A stretch of DNA of 33,604 nucleotides from NCBI GenBank assembly GCA_028871175.1, contig JAGWNU010000022.1, positions 1 to 33,604 of the forward strand. The letters run 5' to 3'. How positions within the stretch are numbered: the first letter of the stretch is position 1; each line of letters opens with the position of its first letter. The notes below the pieces were generated by a model. It saw only the letters and a program-made list of their open reading frames with translations, did no database searches and was not told where the DNA came from. Made by a program: the position numbers and the translations under genes. Source of the DNA: Burkholderiaceae bacterium. GTDB taxonomy: Bacteria > Pseudomonadota > Gammaproteobacteria > Burkholderiales > Burkholderiaceae. Below are positions 17,947 to 26,297 of this stretch, in pieces.

Positions 17947-20900
17947 TTAGTGTTGGGCCGACGGCACGGGCAGCGCGCCATCCAGGTCCAGATCACGATC
18001 GGGTGCGTCTTCCGAACGCTGGCCACGGCGTGCGGCCAGCGTGCGCAGCAGCAAGTAGAACACCGGCGTGAGGAACAGGCCGAACAGCGTCACACCCAGC
18101 ATCCCCGCGAACACGGCCACGCCCATGGCATGGCGCATTTCCGCGCCGGCGCCGGTCGACACCACCAGGGGCACCACGCCCATGATGAAAGCGATCGACG
18201 TCATCAGAATCGGGCGCAGACGCAGGCGGCAGGCCTCGATGGCGGCTTCCACGATGGTGCGTCCTTGCAGTTCAAGCTCCCGCGCAAACTCCACGATCAG
18301 GATGGCGTTCTTACACGCCAGCCCCACCAGCACCACCAGACCGATCTGCGTGAAGATGTTGTTGTCTCCATGCGAGACCCACACGCCCAGCATGGCGGCA
18401 AACAGGCTCATCGGCACGATCAGGATCACGGCCAGCGGCAGCGTCAGGCTTTCGTACTGCGCAGCCAGCACCAGGAACACGAGCAGCACGCAGATCGGGA
18501 AGATCCACACGGCCGAGTTGCCGGCCAGGATCTGCTGATACGTCAGATCCGTCCACTCGAAGCGCACGCCCTTGGGCAGCGTTTCATGCGCGATGCGTTC
18601 CACCGCCGCCTGCGCCTGGCCCGACGAGAAGCCCGGGGCCGGGCCGCCATTGATGTCGGCCGCGGTGTAGCCGTTGTAGCGCACGACCATGTCGGGCCCG
18701 AAGCCTTGCGACACACGCAGCAGCGACGACAGCGGAACCATCTCGCCAGCGGTGTTGCGCGTCTTCAACTGCAGGATGTCTTCTGCATGCGCGCGGAACG
18801 GCGCGTCTGCCTGCACCTTCACCTGATACGTGCGGCCGAAGCGGTTGAAGTCGTTCACGTACAGCGAGCCCAGGTACACCTGCATGGTGTCGAACACGTC
18901 CGTGACCGGCACGCCAAGCTGCTTGGCCTTCACGCGGTCAAGGTCGGCATTCAACTGCGGCACGTTGATCTGGTAGCTCGAGAACGACGGGCCCAGCTCA
19001 GGCGTCTTGCGTGCCTTGGCCATGAAGGCCTGCGTGGCGGCAAAGAGCTGTTCGTAGCCGACCGAACCACGGTCTTCCAGTTGCAGCTTGAAGCCACCCA
19101 CCGTGCCGAGGCCCTGCACCGGCGGCGGCGGGAACACGGCAATGAAGGCGTCCTTGATCGCACCGTACTGCTGGTTCAGCTGCCCCGCGATGGCGCCGCC
19201 CGACAGGTTGGGCGCCTTGCGCTCGTCAAACGGCTTGAGCGTGACGAACACGATGCCGGCGCTCGGGCTGTTGGTGAAGCCGTTGATCGACAGGCCCGGG
19301 AACGCCACGGCGCTTTCCACGCCGGGGTGCTTGAGGGCGATGTCCGACATGCGGCGGATCACGTCTTCCGTGCGGTCAAGCGAGGCGCCGTCCGGCAGCT
19401 GCGCGAAGCTCACCAGGTATTGCTTGTCCTGCATCGGCACGAAGCCGCCCGGCACCTTGTTGAACAACAGCGCAGTCGCGCCGATCAGCGCCAGGTAGAT
19501 GCCCAGCATGACGGCCTTGCGGCCGATCACGCGCGAGGTGCTGCGGCCATACGATTCCGATGCCGCACCAAACACGCGGTTGAACGGACGGAAGATCCAG
19601 CCCAGACCCTTGTCCATCGTGCGGGCCAGCCAATCCTTCGGCGCATCGTGGCTCTTGAGCAGCAGGGCGGCCAGCGCCGGCGACAGCGTGAGCGAGTTGA
19701 AGGCCGAGATGACGGTCGAGATGGAGATCGTCAGCGCGAACTGCTTGTAGAACTGACCGGTCAGGCCCGTCATGAAGGCCAGCGGCACGAACACGGCAAT
19801 CAGCGTCAGGGCAATGGCGATGATCGGGCCGCTCACCTCGCGCATGGCCTTGTACGTGGCCTCGCGTGGCGATAACCCTTCTGCGATGTTCCGCTCGACG
19901 TTTTCCACCACCACGATGGCATCGTCCACCACGATCCCGATCGCCAGCACCAGCCCGAACAGCGACAGCGCATTGATTGAGAAGCCGAACATCAGCATCA
20001 GGCCAAACGTACCGATGATCGACACCGGCACCGCCAGCAGCGGAATGATCGACGCACGCCACGTCTGCAGGAACAGGATCACCACCAGCACCACAAGCGC
20101 CACCGCTTCCAGCAGCGTGTGCGTGACGGCTTCGATACTGGAGCGGACGAACTGCGTCGGGTCATAGACGATGCGATAGTCGACGCCTTCGGGAAAGTCT
20201 TCCTTCAGTTCCGCCATCGTCTTGCGCACGTCGTCCGAAATCTGCAGCGCGTTGGAACCCGGCGCCTGGAAGATCGGAATGGCCACCGCCTGCTTGTTGT
20301 CCAGCAGCGAGCGCAGGCCGTATTCCGACGCAGCCAGCTCGATGCGGGCCACGTCACGCAAGTACGTGACGGCGCCGTCGGGCGAACTCTTCAAGATGAT
20401 GTCGCCGAATTCCTGCTCGGTCTTCAAGCGGCCCTGTGCGTTGACGGACAGTTGCAGGTCCGTGCCCGGCACCGACGGCGAGCCGCCGATCACGCCGGCT
20501 GCCACCTGCACGTTCTGGTCTCGGATGGCCTTGACCACTTCGTTGGCTGTCAGGCCGCGTTCGGCGACCTTGTTAGGGTCGAGCCACACGCGCATCGAGT
20601 AGTCACCCGAGCCGAACAGCTGCACCTGGCCTACGCCGCTGATCCGTGCAAGGCGATCCTTGACGTTGAGCACCGCGTAGTTGCGCAGGTACGTCATGTC
20701 GTAGCGGTCGTTGGGCGACAGCAAGTGCACCACCATCGTCAGGTCGGGGCTGCTCTTGACCGTGGTCACGCCCAGGCGTTGCACCACGTCGGGCAGACGC
20801 GGCAGCGCCTGCGATACGCGGTTCTGCACGAGCTGCTGTGCCTTGTCCGGGTCGGTGCCCAGCTTGAAGGTGACCGTCGTGGTCAGGTTGCCGTCGCTGT

Positions 20901-21153
20901 TGGCCTGCGACTGCATGTAGAGCATGTTCTCGACGCCGTTGATCTGTTCTTCGAGCGGCGAGGCGACGGTCTCGGCAATCACCTTCGGGTTGGCGCCCGG
21001 GAACTGCGCGCGCACCACCACCGAAGGCGGCACGACCTCGGGGTACTCCGAGATCGGCAATCGCCAGATCGAGATGATCCCGACCAGCAGGATCAGCGTG
21101 GATAACACGCCCGCAAAGATCGGGCGGTCCACGAAAAATTTAGAGAAGTTCAT
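17947..21153 (-). CDS. RND efflux pump inner-membrane transporter, HAE1 family (MexF/BpeF-like)
   Basis: This proton-driven drug exporter has 1068 residues and two homologous halves, each with a large periplasmic loop. It starts MNFSKFFVDRPIFAGVLSTL, typical of the family. The proton-relay pair D410-D411 (GIVVDDAIVVVENVERN) and K948 (LVGLACKNAIL) are intact, so the pump should be active. DGASLDRTEDVIRRM and FLPVFYLLL-like end segments fit HAE1. I recall closest resemblance to MexF/BpeF, which export chloramphenicol, trimethoprim and fluoroquinolones; the actual substrate range cannot be read here. It begins 29 bp after the adaptor gene. Confidence 0.96.
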   Translation of the reverse strand: MNFSKFFVDRPIFAGVLSTLILLVGIISIWRLPISEYPEVVPPSVVVRAQFPGANPKVIAETVASPLEEQINGVENMLYMQSQANSDGNLTTTVTFKLGTDPDKAQQLVQNRVSQALPRLPDVVQRLGVTTVKSSPDLTMVVHLLSPNDRYDMTYLRNYAVLNVKDRLARISGVGQVQLFGSGDYSMRVWLDPNKVAERGLTANEVVKAIRDQNVQVAAGVIGGSPSVPGTDLQLSVNAQGRLKTEQEFGDIILKSSPDGAVTYLRDVARIELAASEYGLRSLLDNKQAVAIPIFQAPGSNALQISDDVRKTMAELKEDFPEGVDYRIVYDPTQFVRSSIEAVTHTLLEAVALVVLVVILFLQTWRASIIPLLAVPVSIIGTFGLMLMFGFSINALSLFGLVLAIGIVVDDAIVVVENVERNIAEGLSPREATYKAMREVSGPIIAIALTLIAVFVPLAFMTGLTGQFYKQFALTISISTVISAFNSLTLSPALAALLLKSHDAPKDWLARTMDKGLGWIFRPFNRVFGAASESYGRSTSRVIGRKAVMLGIYLALIGATALLFNKVPGGFVPMQDKQYLVSFAQLPDGASLDRTEDVIRRMSDIALKHPGVESAVAFPGLSINGFTNSPSAGIVFVTLKPFDERKAPNLSGGAIAGQLNQQYGAIKDAFIAVFPPPPVQGLGTVGGFKLQLEDRGSVGYEQLFAATQAFMAKARKTPELGPSFSSYQINVPQLNADLDRVKAKQLGVPVTDVFDTMQVYLGSLYVNDFNRFGRTYQVKVQADAPFRAHAEDILQLKTRNTAGEMVPLSSLLRVSQGFGPDMVVRYNGYTAADINGGPAPGFSSGQAQAAVERIAHETLPKGVRFEWTDLTYQQILAGNSAVWIFPICVLLVFLVLAAQYESLTLPLAVILIVPMSLFAAMLGVWVSHGDNNIFTQIGLVVLVGLACKNAILIVEFARELELQGRTIVEAAIEACRLRLRPILMTSIAFIMGVVPLVVSTGAGAEMRHAMGVAVFAGMLGVTLFGLFLTPVFYLLLRTLAARRGQRSEDAPDRDLDLDGALPVPSAQH

Positions 21154-21182
21154 GGCTGTGAGCGATGAGGTTCAGTCGCAAA

Positions 21183-22502
21183 TCAAGCGCGGTCGGCCGG
21201 CAGGCGTTGCGCGGTAGCGGCGGTCTTGGCGTTGGCGGGCTTGGCCTCGGCCTTGGCAGCAGGTGCAGCGGGTGCGACGGGTGTTTCGGCTTTGGCTTCG
21301 GTCGGTGCTGCGGGCGCTTCGGGTTGTGCACCGGGCAACACCACGCGCTTGGTGACCAGGCTATCCATGGTCACCGTGTTCGGTGCCACGGCGTCGCCGG
21401 GGCGCACGCGCTGGATGCCGTTCACGACGATGCGCTCGCCGGCCTTCAGGCCCGACTTCACAACGCGCAGTCCGTCGATGGAGGCGCCCAGCACCACCGG
21501 GCGATAGCTCGTCTTGTTGGCCGCATCCACCACCAGGACGAACTTCTTGTCCTGGTCCGTACCGATGGCCTTGTCGGTGATGAGGATGGCGTCGTGCGGT
21601 GCGCCGGTGCTCATGCGCACGCGGGCGTACAGGCCCGGCGTGAGGCGGCCGTCGGCGTTGTCCAGCGTGGCGCGCACGCGGATGGTGCCCGAGCGCACAT
21701 CCAGGCGGTTGTCGACGGACTGGATCACGCCTTCGCGCGTGTAGCCGTCTTCATTGGCCAGCCCGATGTAGACCGGCGTCTTCGCGCCCTGCGCCGCCTT
21801 GGCGGAGTAGCGCAGGTAGCTTTGTTCATCCGCATCGAACGCCACGTACATCGGCGAGACCGACACCAGGGTCGTCAGCACCGGCGCAGCACCACCGGCG
21901 GAGACGACGTTGCCGACGGTGATTTCTGCGCGCGATACGCGGCCCGCGACCGGCGCCACGATGTGCGTGTACTCCAGGTTCAGCTTGGCGGCATCCAGCG
22001 CGGCGGCGGCGCCTTGCAGGTTGGCCTGTGCTTCGCGTGCGGCGTTTTCCTTCTCTTCGAACTCGCGGCGTGCGATGGCGTTGTCGGCCACCAGCTTCTG
22101 CGCACGGTCCAGCTCCGACGTGGTGTAGGCCACGCGGGATTTGGCGGCCGTCAGCGCGGCTTGCGTGCGGGCCACTTCGGCCGCGTAGGGGCGGGGGTCG
22201 ATGGTGAACAGCGCGTCGCCCTTCTTGACGATGCTGCCGTCCTTGAAGTGGACGGCGGTGACGGTGCCGCTCACCAGCGGGCGGACTTCAACGCGTTGAA
22301 CGGCCTCGATGCGGCCGGAAAACTCATCCCACTCGGCCACGTTGCGTGCCACGACAGGCGCCACGTCAACGGGGGGGGCGGCGGGCGCGGCCGCCGGCTG
22401 CTGCGACGCGCCGGCGCTGGAAACAAGACCGTAGGTGCCCACGGTCGCAGCGCCGAGCACGGCGGCGACCGAAATGGCAATGGTGCGTTTGGACAGGCTC
22501 AT
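21183..22502 (-). CDS. RND efflux periplasmic adaptor (membrane-fusion protein), MexE/AcrA type
   Basis: This protein links the pump to the outer-membrane channel. About 439 residues. An N-terminal membrane anchor or signal (SKRTIAISVAAVLGAATVGTYGL) is followed by a lipoyl half (VEVRPLVSGTVTAVHFKDGSIVKKGDALFTIDP), an alpha-hairpin (about 100-170), the second lipoyl half (VAPVAGRVSRAEITVGNVV), and the beta-barrel and membrane-proximal domains. The last 50 residues are an Ala/Pro/Lys-rich tail not needed for the fold. The frame is open upstream to 22604; ATG 22502 has GAGAG upstream and begins the anchor. It is the first gene of the pump operon. Confidence 0.95.
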   Translation of the reverse strand: MSLSKRTIAISVAAVLGAATVGTYGLVSSAGASQQPAAAPAAPPVDVAPVVARNVAEWDEFSGRIEAVQRVEVRPLVSGTVTAVHFKDGSIVKKGDALFTIDPRPYAAEVARTQAALTAAKSRVAYTTSELDRAQKLVADNAIARREFEEKENAAREAQANLQGAAAALDAAKLNLEYTHIVAPVAGRVSRAEITVGNVVSAGGAAPVLTTLVSVSPMYVAFDADEQSYLRYSAKAAQGAKTPVYIGLANEDGYTREGVIQSVDNRLDVRSGTIRVRATLDNADGRLTPGLYARVRMSTGAPHDAILITDKAIGTDQDKKFVLVVDAANKTSYRPVVLGASIDGLRVVKSGLKAGERIVVNGIQRVRPGDAVAPNTVTMDSLVTKRVVLPGAQPEAPAAPTEAKAETPVAPAAPAAKAEAKPANAKTAATAQRLPADRA

Positions 22503-22564
22503 GATGTCTCTCGATTTCGGTGGGGTAAGCAAAGCGCAATGCTCAAAAAAACGCGGGGGAAAAC

Positions 22565-22597
22565 GTTTGAGCCGCAGCGTAGGAACACGCCTGCGGC
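22565..22597 (-). terminator. Hairpin between the hydrolase and the efflux adaptor gene
   Basis: Reverse-strand stem GCCGCAG-G-CGT / ACGCTGCGGC (22571-22597) is followed by a short run with CGTTTTCCCC. It could separate hydrolase transcription from the pump operon or act as an attenuator. The U-tract is weak. Confidence 0.35.
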
Positions 22598-22625
22598 CAC
22601 GCACTCCGTTTCTTGTTATGTCGGT

Positions 22626-23714
22626 TCAGCCAGGCGTCTCCCCGGTGGGCCGAGGGGGCGTGCCATCGTCGCGGTCGGCGCGCGCGCGGCGCTTGCGCGG
22701 TGCGGGCTGCCGCGTCATGCCGAGGTGCCAGCGCAGGAAGCACGTGATCTCGTCCCGTGCCACGGCGCTCATAGCGATGGATTCGTGGCAGGCCTCGTTC
22801 ACGCGCACGACCTGCGTGACGACGCCCGCCTCGATGAGGGCCGCGGCATAGCGCTCCGCTTCGGCGCGCAGCAGGTCTTGCGGCGCCGTGAGCAGCAGTG
22901 CGGGCGGCAAGCCCTGCAGGCGGCGCGACTCCACGGGCGCGGCGTACGGGTGCACGCGCTCGGTCGGCCGGGGCAGGTACTGGCGGTAGCACTCTGCGCA
23001 GACCTCGGCCGAGTTGTCGGCGTTGGCCAGGCGGTCGGGGCGCACGCGGGCCATGGTCGGGTCGAGCATCGGCGCAATCAGCACCTGCGCGCGCAGGGCG
23101 GGACCGCCGCGGTCACGCGCGATCATCGCCAGCGCGGCCGACAGGTTGCCTCCGGCGTCGTGCCCGGCCACCCCAATGCGGCGACGGTCGATGCCCCATG
23201 CTGCCGCATGGTCGGCCATGCAGCACAGGGCGGCGTACACGTCCTCCGGCGCGGCGGGAAAGGGCGCGGCGGGCGCCAACGAATAGCCGACCGTCACGAC
23301 CACCGCTGGCAGTGTGGCGGCAAGGTGGCGCGCCGGTGCATCGGCGTCGTCGATCGACCCGCGCACGAAGCCGCCGCCGTGCAGGTACAGCACCGCGGCA
23401 TGGCGCAATGGGGCAGTCGCATCGTCCGCGTGCGTTTCCGGGCGGAACACACGCAGGCGAATCCGGCTGGCATAGCCCTGGGTCCAGTAATCGTCGACGT
23501 GCACTTGTCGCGCCAGCGCGGTGGTTCCCGCAGTTTCCTGACAGAAAGACGCTTGCTCGGGCAGTTCGGATGGTGCAGTGCGCAAATTGTTATTCACTGC
23601 AACATTTATGGCGTCACTGCGGGCTTGCGTTCGCGATGGACGAACAGCGGCGGTCGCCCCATGGCCATTGGGGGAGCGTTCCGAAACAACCAGACGCGGC
23701 GGAGAAGAACCCAT
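22626..23714 (-). CDS. Alpha/beta-hydrolase of the hormone-sensitive-lipase family with Asp in place of the nucleophile Ser
   Basis: Fold-3 hydrolase of 362 residues. The oxyanion motif HGGG (112-115) in LYLHGGGFVRG is intact, and the charge-relay candidates D280 (TAPQDLLRAEAE) and H310 (NEACHESIAM) are in the expected places. The nucleophile elbow, normally GDSAGG, reads GHDAGG with D186; I checked the codon (GAC). Asp nucleophiles occur in epoxide hydrolases and haloalkane dehalogenases (GHDWGG), but not usually in this family, so it may be an altered-chemistry or non-catalytic member. The first 50 residues look unstructured and a later GTG start (near 23592) is possible. It is divergent from a LysR gene and upstream of the efflux operon on the same strand. 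Confidence 0.85.
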   Translation of the reverse strand: MGSSPPRLVVSERSPNGHGATAAVRPSRTQARSDAINVAVNNNLRTAPSELPEQASFCQETAGTTALARQVHVDDYWTQGYASRIRLRVFRPETHADDATAPLRHAAVLYLHGGGFVRGSIDDADAPARHLAATLPAVVVTVGYSLAPAAPFPAAPEDVYAALCCMADHAAAWGIDRRRIGVAGHDAGGNLSAALAMIARDRGGPALRAQVLIAPMLDPTMARVRPDRLANADNSAEVCAECYRQYLPRPTERVHPYAAPVESRRLQGLPPALLLTAPQDLLRAEAERYAAALIEAGVVTQVVRVNEACHESIAMSAVARDEITCFLRWHLGMTRQPAPRKRRARADRDDGTPPRPTGETPG

Positions 23715-24024
23715 GATGTCAGGCGGGGCTTATCTTTGCGGATAACCCGAATATCGATGGGCTGAATGATGGTGATTAGACGAACGCAGATAAATGCCTA
23801 TAATCGGACATCACTATTAGTGACAGCCGAACAATCAAAATCGGCGGTTGTGCTAAAAAGTGTTATCGCTCGAGGGCGATCTTGTTGCGCTGCGAAAACC
23901 GTCATCGCTGCCTTCCGATCGCGCCAGCCGGGCGCACCCCTTCAGATTCCACCGCCGTTGCGCATTGCCGTTTGGACTCCGGCAGTGCGCTTCGTTCGTG
24001 GCGTCCGACCTTCAGGAGCCGCAG
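23715..24024. promoter_or_regulatory. Divergent regulatory region between hydrolase and LysR genes
   Basis: This 310-bp region is more AT-rich than its surroundings near 23710-23870. It holds a perfect forward -10 TATAAT (23799-23804), an overlapping reverse -10-like TATAGG (complement of 23797-23802) with reverse -35 CTGTCA (complement of 23821-23826, 18-bp spacer), and the LysR-type dyad at 23811-23823. The forward promoter would give a leader of about 210 nt for the LysR gene. Confidence 0.5.
23811..23823. promoter_or_regulatory. LysR-type T-N11-A palindrome
   Basis: TCACTATTAGTGA is a perfect palindrome around a central T and fits the LysR-family T-N11-A box exactly. It lies between the predicted -10 and -35 of the reverse promoter and at the expected transcription start of the forward one, so the adjacent LysR protein could control both directions. 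Confidence 0.6.
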
Positions 24025-24969
24025 ATGGATCGCTTGCAGGCCATGCAGGTTTTCACGCGTGTCGTGGAAGCCAGCAGTTTCACCAAGGCTGCCGACAGCC
24101 TTCAGTTACCCCGCGCCACGGTGACGAACCTGGTGCAAAGCCTCGAGGCTCATCTCGGCGTGCGCCTGCTGCACCGGACCACACGCCGCGTGAATGTCAC
24201 CGCTGACGGCGCTGCGTATTACGAGCGCTGTGTACGGCTGCTCGGCGACCTGGAGGAGACCGAGGCTGCGTTCTCGCAAAGCGCATCGGGCGCGCGTGGC
24301 ACGCTGCGAATCGATGTGCCTGCCTCGATAGGCAAACGGTTGCTCGTGCCACGCATTCGCGATTTCCACGAGGCGTACCCCGATCTTCAGTTGGAGATCG
24401 GCATGAGCGATCGCACCGTCGACCTCGTGCAGGAGGGCGTGGATTGCGCCGTGCGCGGCGGCGAGTTGCAGGACTCCAGCCTCGTCGCGCGACGCATCGG
24501 CCAACTGTCGATGGTGAATTGCGCGTCGCCCGAATACCTCGCCCGCTGCGGCACGCCCAGGACGCTGGAAGACCTGCAGGACCACACGGCAGTGAATTAC
24601 TTTTCAGCACGCAACGGCCGCCGTATGGATTGGGATTTCGTGATCGACGGGCAGAAGCAGATCCACAAGGTGCGCAGCATGGTGGCCGTCAACGATGCCG
24701 AATCAGCGGTGGCATGCGGCCTGCATGGCCTGGGGCTGCTGCAGACCTCGCGCTTCCTGGTGTACGAGCACCTGCTGTCGGGCGCGCTGGTGGAAGTGCT
24801 GCCGGACCACGTGTCCGAGCCGGTGCCTGTGTCGGTGGTCTACCCGCACAACCGTCATCTGTCGCCCAAGGTGCGGGTGTTCGTCGACTGGGTGGCCACG
24901 CTGTTCGCCGACCACCCGTGCCTGCAGCTCAAGGAGAACCCACGGCTGCAGATTGTTAGCGCGGCCTGA
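24025..24969 (+). CDS. LysR-family transcriptional regulator
   Basis: This 314-residue regulator has an N-terminal winged helix (residues 1-60: MDRLQAMQVFTRVVEASSFTKAADSLQLPRATV) and a periplasmic-binding-like effector domain (about 90-295: GTLRIDVPASIGKRLLVPRI). The pattern is that of the large CrgA/AaeR-like branch of LysR proteins. ATG 24025 has AGGAG 8 bp upstream; the frame is open further upstream but without family similarity. It is divergent from the Asp-variant hydrolase and the efflux operon, which are its likely targets. It is not obviously a MexT/BpeT-type regulator. Confidence 0.92.
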   Translation: MDRLQAMQVFTRVVEASSFTKAADSLQLPRATVTNLVQSLEAHLGVRLLHRTTRRVNVTADGAAYYERCVRLLGDLEETEAAFSQSASGARGTLRIDVPASIGKRLLVPRIRDFHEAYPDLQLEIGMSDRTVDLVQEGVDCAVRGGELQDSSLVARRIGQLSMVNCASPEYLARCGTPRTLEDLQDHTAVNYFSARNGRRMDWDFVIDGQKQIHKVRSMVAVNDAESAVACGLHGLGLLQTSRFLVYEHLLSGALVEVLPDHVSEPVPVSVVYPHNRHLSPKVRVFVDWVATLFADHPCLQLKENPRLQIVSAA

Positions 24970-25066
24970 ACAGTTATTTCTGTAAAGCGGCATTTATCAG
25001 AGAGAGGCAACGATCTATTCTGCCGTCCAAGCGCGACAACGAGCGCAAACGAACAAGGAATCGATC

Positions 25067-25357
25067 ATGAACACCCGTCTCTCCTCCGTCCTCTCCCGCC
25101 GCATGGTTCTGGCCCTGGTAGCCTCGGCAGCGGCATCCGCTGCGCTTCTTTCGCAGCCCGCTGCCGCTTCCGTGCAGCCCAATTTCGATGCCCCGGCTGC
25201 CACGCAGGCAGGTCGCTTCGATCCGTACACGCAAGGCGCCGCCGCCAAGTTCGATCCCTACACGCAGGGCACCGACCGCCAGGCAGATACCTATGGCTAT
25301 CTGTCGTGGAATGGCGATACGCGGTATCCGCAAGCCCGCTCGGCCTCGCGAGCCTAA
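25067..25357 (+). CDS. Small exported protein with three 11-residue repeats
   Basis: This 96-residue protein has a long signal peptide (MNTRLSSVLSRRMVLALVAS, cleavage near AAA-SV). SRRMVLA resembles a twin-arginine motif, though Sec export is as likely. The mature part is about 61 residues with three tandem 11-residue units starting FDAPAATQ, FDPYTQGA and FDPYTQGT; the last two share FDPYTQG. The remainder is polar and Tyr/Arg-rich. AAGGA precedes the ATG at normal distance. I do not recognise a named family, and function is unknown. A perfect terminator follows, so it is monocistronic. Confidence 0.75.
   Translation: MNTRLSSVLSRRMVLALVASAAASAALLSQPAAASVQPNFDAPAATQAGRFDPYTQGAAAKFDPYTQGTDRQADTYGYLSWNGDTRYPQARSASRA
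25217..25270 (+). repeat. Tandem repeat coding for FDPYTQG units
   Basis: Two near-identical 21-bp stretches (25217-25237 and 25250-25270) encode FDPYTQG with a 33-bp period. A more diverged unit precedes them at 25184-25216. Confidence 0.7.
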
Positions 25358-25387
25358 GCAGCGCCTGATTTTCTCCTCCCTGGTTTG

Positions 25388-25417
25388 CGGCGTGACGGTT
25401 CAGGTCACGCCGTTTTT
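25388..25417 (+). terminator. Rho-independent terminator after the small exported protein
   Basis: A perfect 9-bp stem CGGCGTGAC (25388-25396) / GTCACGCCG (25404-25412) with a 7-nt loop is followed by TTTTT. Confidence 0.85.
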
Positions 25418-25521
25418 ATGCGGGGTTCAGGTTGGCCATGGCGTGCCGGACTGGCGCGCGCGCCACGCTCTGCTTGCGGGTCCATTCGCGGTGTGGGTCG
25501 CCTGGGAGTATCGTTGCAGGC

Positions 25522-26289
25522 ATGCAGACCGTCGTATTCACCTTCGAGACCAGCCTGGTTCCGCTTCTGCCGCCGGCCCTGCGCGGTCGCCCCATTGCAC
25601 GTGCGTGGGCAGAGGGCGCCACACTCAAGCACGCCATCGAGGCCCTTGGCGTACCCCACACGGAGGTGGGCCAGGTGCTCGTCGACGGCGGCGCCGAGGC
25701 GCTGGAAGCCGCGCTCCCGCCGCGTGGCCATGTGGTCGTGTCGGCTGCCGAGCCGGCCTTGCCCGACATCCCGCTGCACTTCCTGTGCGATGCGCATCTG
25801 GGTGCCACGGCGCGCCTGCTGCGCATGGCAGGCTTCGATACCACCTACGACAACAATTACGCGGATGCCGCCATCGAGGCCCTGGCCGTCGCAGAGGATT
25901 GGATCGTCCTCTCGCGGGATCGCGAGTTGCTCAAGCGCCGCGGTATCCGTCGCGGTGCGTTCGTTCGTGCGCAGGAGCCGCAGGCGCAGATGCGCGAGAT
26001 CGTGACGCGCTTTCGGCTTGCTGGGGCGGCGCGGCCGTTCTCTCGCTGCCTAGAATGCAATGCACCCCTGCGTGTGCTGACGCGCGAAGAGGCGTCGGCC
26101 AGCGTGCCGCCCCGCGTGCGCGAACGCCAGCACCTGTTCAGCACCTGCGATCTTTGCCGGCGCGTCTATTGGCCCGGCTCGCATTGGACGCGCATGAGCG
26201 CGATCTTGGCCAACATGCTCGCGCCGGACACCGATGAAGACGCCGGCGCCGCCGCGCGCATCGTGCGCAGTGGCAGCGCGGGCGCTTGA
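25522..26289 (+). CDS. Ubiquitin-like/Mut7-C RNase domain protein
   Basis: This 255-residue protein joins an N-terminal ubiquitin/MoaD-like domain (about 1-80: TVVFTFETSLVPLLPP, GVPHTEVGQVLVDG) to a Mut7-C domain (about 95-240). The latter is a PIN-like predicted RNase fold with acidic residues in CDAHLGATARLLRMAGFDT and SRDRELLKRRG, followed by a zinc ribbon with CLEC and CDLC. A role in RNA processing is a family prediction; no substrate is known to me. The frame is open upstream to 25432. ATG 25522 begins the ubiquitin-like domain and was chosen despite a weak Shine-Dalgarno. It is tail-to-tail with otsA, 8 bp apart. Confidence 0.88.
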   Translation: MQTVVFTFETSLVPLLPPALRGRPIARAWAEGATLKHAIEALGVPHTEVGQVLVDGGAEALEAALPPRGHVVVSAAEPALPDIPLHFLCDAHLGATARLLRMAGFDTTYDNNYADAAIEALAVAEDWIVLSRDRELLKRRGIRRGAFVRAQEPQAQMREIVTRFRLAGAARPFSRCLECNAPLRVLTREEASASVPPRVRERQHLFSTCDLCRRVYWPGSHWTRMSAILANMLAPDTDEDAGAAARIVRSGSAGA

Positions 26290-26297
26290 GTGCTGCG

